Assembly (NCBI GenBank): GCA_048772705.1
Contig: JBLWGC010000202.1
Span: forward strand, 267,904 to 331,903
Length of the DNA stretch: 64,000 nt
Direction: 5' to 3'
Source: Leidyana gryllorum EB-2025a
Lineage: Eukaryota; Apicomplexa
Part shown: piece by piece, positions 58,666 through 64,000 of the stretch
How positions within the stretch are numbered: position 1 is the first letter of the stretch
How the letters are laid out: the number at the start of each line of letters is the position of its first letter
Position numbers and translations under genes: made by a program
The notes under the pieces: model-generated
Database searches by the model: none
What the model saw: only the letters and a program-made list of their open reading frames with translations
Told to the model about the DNA's origin: nothing

Positions 58666-59344
58666 ACCACACGTCCGACAGCCACGACAAGAGGCATCAG
58701 ACAGGTAACAAAGCACCGCGTTGAAATTTGGTCGCAGTTCAGAACACGCGATGCCGAGCCGGCGAGACAGCCAGGGCTCTTACCGCAATTGAAGCGTCAA
58801 AAACCTCTGCATCAACCCATCCCAAGCACTCAAAAAAACGTGGCGTAACGATGGGGCAATGCTCGTAACTCCGTGGGAGGGGGCGTTGTACCTCCCCCTG
58901 CTCGGGAGGGTGTTCTGGTATATCCGTCAGCAAAGCGCAGTCGAGACAACTCGACGTCGAGCTCGACACTTCTTGGTGGGAAGGCGTCCACGAGGCTGCG
59001 CTCAGCGCTGCGGTTGACCAACTGTAAGTTCGGATTGATCTGATTGGTAATGGCCCTAATAAAGAGTGTCGCTTTCTCTCCTCGTTGCTGGAGTGGCGTG
59101 TGGAGAGACATACGAAAAGAAATGCCAGACACGATGAAATTCAACATTTGCTCAGGCGACTAGAAGTCTGCGGGCAAGGACATGGTGGCCAACGCGAGAC
59201 AGGCCGCAGAAGACCCAAATGGCGCGGAACGCGCCACAGAGGGGCACCACTGGCCACTGGTGCGACTACTGTGGAAGTGGCCGCCCAAAACGAGAGCATG
59301 AATCATATAGAATCAAATTCACGACTGCAAATCCAGTCGTTGTA

Positions 59345-59650
59345 ATTGGTGACCGGCTGCACTGGCTGCTCGTCGTGTACGTCCTCCTCCAACTCGACGG
59401 AGGCGGACAGCTCATCGATGGGCTCCGTGCCTGGCTTAGATCTTGGTCCATCACGCACCATTCAGTCACTTAGTATTCGGTCCGGTCAATCGGATGCCGG
59501 TGTCTCCGTGTCAGTCGGCATCCAATCAACACTCGTAGATTACCACATGCAAAATATTATAAAACGGAGATGCAAAAAGGAGCGTTCACTAAACTAGGGT
59601 TGTGCTACCTTACCATTCAATGTCACACAAGAGTTTGACGAATCACGTAC
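59345..59650 (-). repeat. Dispersed repeat, copy 1, right-arm mirror
   Basis: Reverse complement of 28,565-28,870 with essentially the same sequence, including the acidic reading frame. Confidence 0.6.
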
Positions 59651-60140
59651 CTAATGCCAATGAGCACACAATGCCTACACGATTCTGATGATAGACACGT
59701 TGAACGTGAAGGAGTCATGTTGAACAACATACCCTCCTTCTTGTTACCACAACTGTTGGACCCAACGACTGAACCGCAAGATTTGATCCTGGGATGTTCC
59801 ATGTTCTGTTACCGACAAGCCCACCACCCCATTGATATGTTACTGACGGACTCTGGTCGAAATCGAGAGGGTCGTTGAACTCTTCGTTCCGGATGCTCGG
59901 ACCACCAGTCTCATCGTCGTGCTTCCTGCGTCTTCATCCGTCGATGATGGAACGCATTTCTGAGTCGTTTGATGAATTATTCATAGTTTCAGTTAAGTCA
60001 CAAATAAACAAAAAGGAATGCCAGCACACGTGGGTGTCTAATCTGTGTCTCCCTCTATTGGTGGTTGGAATCGTAAAATTTGCCTAAAGGTCTAATCCTG
60101 GAAATAGCAGTTTATCAGAGCTATCTAATGTAGCAGGCCG

Positions 60141-60150
60141 GTATATAAAC
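60141..60150 (+). promoter_or_regulatory. TATA-like box, right copy
   Basis: GTATATAAAC, about 50 bp before the ATG at 60,199. Confidence 0.45.
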
Positions 60151-60198
60151 GTAGTCAGCGCAGATCAGCCGCCTCTGTCAGTGTAGTGTTAGCCCACT

Positions 60199-60631
60199 AT
60201 GACCGATCAAGGGCTTCGCCGTTACCACCGAGCGTTCGATACCGTCAAGCAAAGGTACGAAAAACCCATCTCGCAAGATTGCTCGCTGTGAAGGCGCTCT
60301 CCCAGAGAGCTGTGCCTCTGAAGCCTTCCCCATACCCAACCATCAGCCACACGACTATGAAATGAATGCTTCCAGCTGCTCTTTGGATCTGCTGCCGCGA
60401 CTCCCCCGTCTGTATGACGGCCTAAGTCTCGATCTCTCGTTGGCCGACGGACTCCAGCACTGCGCAAATTATCTGGTTGTGCGGGTTAATGGTGTCCTGC
60501 AGCGGAGTTCGGGAGGCGCAATTGAGGGGAGTTTGGTGAAGATAACCATATCTACAATAGGTGGCAGTGGAGACGACCCGACACAGCCTACAGGAGACGA
60601 CATTGAGATGGGCTCCAACGGAACCAGATGA
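60199..60631 (+). CDS. Small unidentified gene, right copy
   Basis: Mirror of 27,571-28,017: ATG 60,199, same donor-like site, second open segment 60,362-60,631. The C-terminus differs (ends DDIEMGSNGTR) because the reading frame enters the arm-specific triplet segment. Same uncertainty about splicing. Confidence 0.35.
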
Positions 60632-60729
60632 CGACGACGACGACGACGACGACAAGTCAATCCGCAAACTCGGCAAGCTCTTCTTCTTTCTGTGGATCAG
60701 CAGACGCACGCGCACACGCAAAAACCTTA
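60606..60729. repeat. Arm-specific segment with a GAC triplet run
   Basis: About nine GAC/ACG triplets at roughly 60,627-60,654 lie inside a 124-bp segment replacing 475 bp of the left arm (27,137-27,611). Flanking sequence on both sides matches the left arm closely. The segment is clean and not noise-like, so the arms differ here by a real sequence change. Confidence 0.75.
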
Positions 60730-62285
60730 CCGAAAGGTCCAAATACTCCAATTCTGTAGCGCTGATTCAACAACGCGCGCCCGAACCACCAATCGTCTGT
60801 GTAAAAATGGGCGATGCGGTCGAACAGTCCGCCGACGGAGTCTGAGCCTCTGCAGCGTCCCCTCCAACATTTTAGCGTACCACTCATTGACGAAGGCCTT
60901 TGGAAAGCTGTAGTAATAAGATTTTGAGGGAAGAGTTGACTCAGCCTGAATATTCTTCTTGCAGCTGTCTTTTTCTCATTGTTCTGGATGGTCGGCAGCC
61001 TGAGCCCTCAGGCACAGACCGCTCTCTACAGCAGAACATCGGATGTATTTCAGGACAGCCTGGAGAGTGGCATCGGTGTAGAGTCCCTAAATAAGTTCCA
61101 ATTGGACCTTAGGCCACGGATAGTGCAGAGGGGCTGCAGCCTGGAGGCCGAAACGGACCCGAACGCCTCTCCGTCGCCAAATGGAGTGCCCAACCAAAAA
61201 CCAGTCCACCAACTTCGCAATCTTCAAAGGGACTCCGGTGACACCGACATATTGAATCGGCACCTCCAAATCAAACGTCGCATCGCTTCCGCTGAGGCAT
61301 CCCGTTGGGTGTGAAGGCATAGCACTCGGACACAATCGGGGGGCCATCGGGCGGGGGTCGCGTTCTCACACAGTCCTTCAAGGAGCGCCCATCCCTCCAG
61401 AGGTCATTCGATACGCTTCAGGTTCTGAAGGGGCAGAGCTTCGAGTACGTTTTCGGTCAAAATTGGAGTGGAGTTGTTGTTGACATAGAGAACCCGTGTA
61501 ACCTCTGACCACTCCACTGGATGGTTGATGCCGGTTGCGCTCAGATAAAGTGTGTTGTCACTCATCGACCCAAAGTACGGGGAGGAGGGTACGCAGCGGG
61601 AGGTTCGGTCAGTGGGAGTGCGCTCCACCGGGAGAGGTGGTGAGAATCCAGCTTCCTTCGTTCGGGCCAACCGAAACCATCCGAGGTTCGAGTAGACGCG
61701 CCGCAGCACAGTGCCATCTTCTTGAGTCTCGTTCACAAGCCGTTGTGAATGTATCTGTGGCACAAACAGCGGATTCCGCAGGAAAGTGCGACACAGAGGA
61801 TGCATACGGCGCTCCCGATCGCTCCATTCTCGTTGTAAAAGGTACTCCCAGAACCTTTGTGACCCTCTGAATGAAATGTAAGTCAGTGCTTCCAGGAAGC
61901 CTCACCTCGCGCACTTTGGCCACGTGTGTGTGACTCCGATACGGAACTCCACTGAATCGCTCGCCCAATCCTGCGCCTCGGGTAACTCTTGCACCAGACA
62001 CGGCGATGTCTACTCCTCCGTTTGCCACGGAGGCGGCGGCGGCGTCAAGTTCGAAGACCCAGCGCCTGAAGTGTGGCTTTGTCACCTACACAATCAGGTC
62101 GTTGCGGCCGTCACCCACAGCCCTATGGAGCTCCACCGCCAAATCGTGACGAATGAAAGGAAGTTGGTCTCTGTTGACGCCTAAACATTCCAACTTCGGA
62201 GCGACCCTTGGGACATTGTGGTCTCTTTCCCGAAACTGCTCAGCAACTTTTAGCCTCCATATCTTGGCATACATACTCGCCAAGA
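60657..62285 (-). pseudogene. Mirror copy of the broken F-box family member
   Basis: Same pieces as left 25,610-27,283 in reverse orientation: 62,285-62,086, 62,085-61,609, 61,805-61,404, 61,347-61,087 and 60,887-60,657. Additional frameshifts split the C-terminal domain that is continuous in the left arm. Its 3' end runs into sequence not found in the left arm at 60,606-60,729. Confidence 0.6.
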
Positions 62286-62786
62286 GAAGGTGTTCGAATC
62301 AAACAACACGCAATCAAAAGTTGGTCCACAATCAATGTTGGACTGCCGCGACGCGACAATACAGGTGCCCCGGAGCTGCGCGCGTCCGCGCGGTGCGGTC
62401 GCGCCGGGCGTGGTCTGTAGTGCTCGTTTACGCGAGACCTCTCGCCGTGACGTCTGCCTTCGGATACCATTCATTCTGTACTCGCAGCCGCGACCACGGA
62501 GACCCTGAAATTTGAAATCAGCTTACACTACCATCTCCGTCCCCAAAAGTCTTTGGACCTTCATTTCGGGCCCCAGGCGGGCTCGATGAAAACCTTCGGA
62601 GTACTGTTCAGTGCTGGCCAGCACAGCGAACCCAATATTGAATCGTCCTTAACTCTGAAAAAGAGTCGTACTGGTTCAAAGCAAAAACATACTTGGACTG
62701 TTAGCAAATAAAGCATGAATATGATAGAATATGGAGAGGCACACGACCAACGGCTGTGGTCACACACGTAAACGTCCAATGATGAA

Positions 62787-63580
62787 TTAAGGATGCCTTC
62801 TCCGCAAGGTGAGCAACTCTGCAAGATCCACCACTGGATGTCGGCTCAAATATCCAAGATTCGCGCCCAGCGTCTCAAGCGTGCGCTCTTTCACATGTTG
62901 GAGTAGCCATGACGAATAGAATGCCAGCGTCGCAGCCGCCTCGTGGATGGAGCCCACACAATTGTACCCGGCCGAACCAACGCGGTCAACCTCTGCCACT
63001 CCGCGATGAACCTGTCAAACTGCTCACGGCGCTGTAATAGTCCGAAAGGTACACACCCACTGACCCGATCGCCTCCAGGAAACAAAGGGAATAACGAGCC
63101 AATGAGCAGGTCCCGTAATCTTCCCAAATAGTCTGGGGTCAAATAGGGCAAATGAGTGAACAGTATCTGCATCGGCTTGTAGCCACTGTCCAGAACGTCA
63201 TTGTGGATAGATATAGCGCCGTCAATGTTCTCCGGCGTTGCGATATCGTCGATAACCAAAGTGCTGATACCGGCATTCATCACCAGACCACTCAGATCAC
63301 GAGTCAATTTGGTCACATACAACACCCTTCGCCAGTGCGACTCACTTGTCCGACGGCAGGTGCCAAGCAGTGGCAGGTAGGACAAACAGGTGGCCTTGTC
63401 CATACCGAGACAGCATGATTCCCCTCGCTCCTGGGTCGCGAGCGAACTCATCAGTTGACGGACCTGTGGAGCTGTTGGGTTGCCAAGCAGGACCAGATGC
63501 CGTAATGATTCACATTGTAGTGACGTTGTCAAGTCGACGGGCGGATTCGCCCATCAATGCAAAGATGCGAAATATCTCGA
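62787..63580 (-). pseudogene. Truncated, frameshifted mirror of the F-box-like gene at 23,024-25,087
   Basis: Reading on the minus strand, it begins abruptly at the match to left position about 24,299, so it lacks the F-box and WF-KRS-AH region. A frameshift near 62,930-62,940 splits the rest into two frames (63,532-62,891 and 62,999-62,787) before the same LLTLRRRHP ending. Either a true deletion derivative or a badly assembled stretch. Confidence 0.7.
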
Positions 63581-64000
63581 AGCAAAAAGGCGCAAGCCGG
63601 GAGCTGCGAATAAGCGCGAGGAGGTATCTCACGGCCAACTTCACCGTGCCAATGCGGGCGGCCTACTTCCTCTCGCTGCTTACCCTCGCGGGTAAAGCGA
63701 TGGTGCCGAGGCTGTTAGCTCCGGAAGCGGAGGCGACGGAAGCCTCTTCGCGCGGAGCGGTCCACATTCACCATTGGTGAACTGGTGCTCCCAGAGACGG
63801 AAGGAGCCGCCGACCCAACTACAGACCCGTGCCCCACTTCCGGAGGAGTTTTGAAACGGGATGCAAACGACTAGTCCACGGCCCATTTCGCCACTTCTGT
63901 GTGTTCAATTTTTTGTATCACTAGTTTGAGGAGAAACAGTGATGGTTGGGGGAAAACCGAATAACTACAATCAAAATCGTTGAAGTGCGGAAAACCCCGC

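Larger units (their letters stand above)
44017..64000 (-). repeat. Right arm of the giant inverted repeat, continuing past the window edge
   Basis: This is the reverse complement of the left arm. It is the better copy for the ABC transporter and the 343-residue gene. It is the poorer copy beyond about 54.3 kb. At 63,571-63,582 it jumps from sequence matching left position about 24,299 to sequence matching about 20,050, losing about 4.25 kb. At 60,606-60,729 it has a different sequence, with a GAC triplet run, in place of left 27,137-27,611. Confidence 0.95.

Noticed and set aside
1-64000. tRNA and rRNA genes
   Set aside because: I looked for T-loop-like GTTCGA signatures and conserved rRNA stretches; the few GTTCGA hits (for example near 41,703) had no matching cloverleaf around them.

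Overview
The window is eukaryotic nuclear DNA from a compact genome. Coding regions are interrupted by short introns (mostly about 42-70 bp) with GTGAG/GTAAG donors and CAG/TAG acceptors. Gene spacing is tight: 38 bp between the convergent CobW and Nup155 stops, and about 63 bp between the divergent Nup155 and CK2-beta starts. The conserved proteins are pan-eukaryotic (Nup155/170 nucleoporin, CK2 regulatory subunit, ribosomal protein eL38, CobW/COG0523 GTPase, full ABCB transporter). I cannot place the organism more precisely than a compact-genome, probably unicellular, eukaryote.

Region 1 (1-19.4 kb) is ordinary gene-dense chromosome. In order it holds a large unidentified multi-exon protein (+), a CobW-type GTPase (+), a Nup155/170 nucleoporin (-), CK2-beta (+), eL38 (+), a 922-residue F-box-like protein (-) and an unidentified two-exon gene (+).

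Region 2 (19.6 kb to the window end) is a giant inverted repeat whose centre is a single base at 44,016. The left arm (19,608-44,015) is mirrored by the right arm (44,017-64,000), which is still continuing at the window edge. Each arm, read outward from the centre, carries a gene-poor repeat zone, an ABCB-type transporter, a head-to-head 343-residue unidentified gene, two tandem F-box genes of one lineage-specific family, remnants of further members, and F-box-like genes of a second family. A 13.3-kb block per arm (28.57-41.89 kb and its mirror) is bounded by inverted copies of a roughly 300-bp repeat.

The arms are not equal. In the inner 8.5 kb the right copy is intact and the left copy is riddled with small deletions. 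In the outer part the left copy is intact and the right copy is frameshifted, lacks about 4.25 kb and has a different segment at one site. From 28.6 to 35.3 kb the arms are almost identical. This may be a foldback assembly artefact with each copy polished only in places, two haplotypes joined head to head, or a genuine palindromic amplicon. The sequence alone does not decide, so every gene in the palindrome should be counted as one locus until that is tested.

The most interesting biology is the F-box content. One family combines an F-box, a leucine-rich-like region and a conserved C-terminal block (GH-x-[IV]-W ... RFGL-x-A ... SG-x-YT). The other family pairs an F-box-like segment with a WF-x(5)-KRS-x(3)-AH motif and occurs both inside and outside the palindrome. 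Together they look like a rapidly duplicating F-box cluster next to conserved housekeeping genes.
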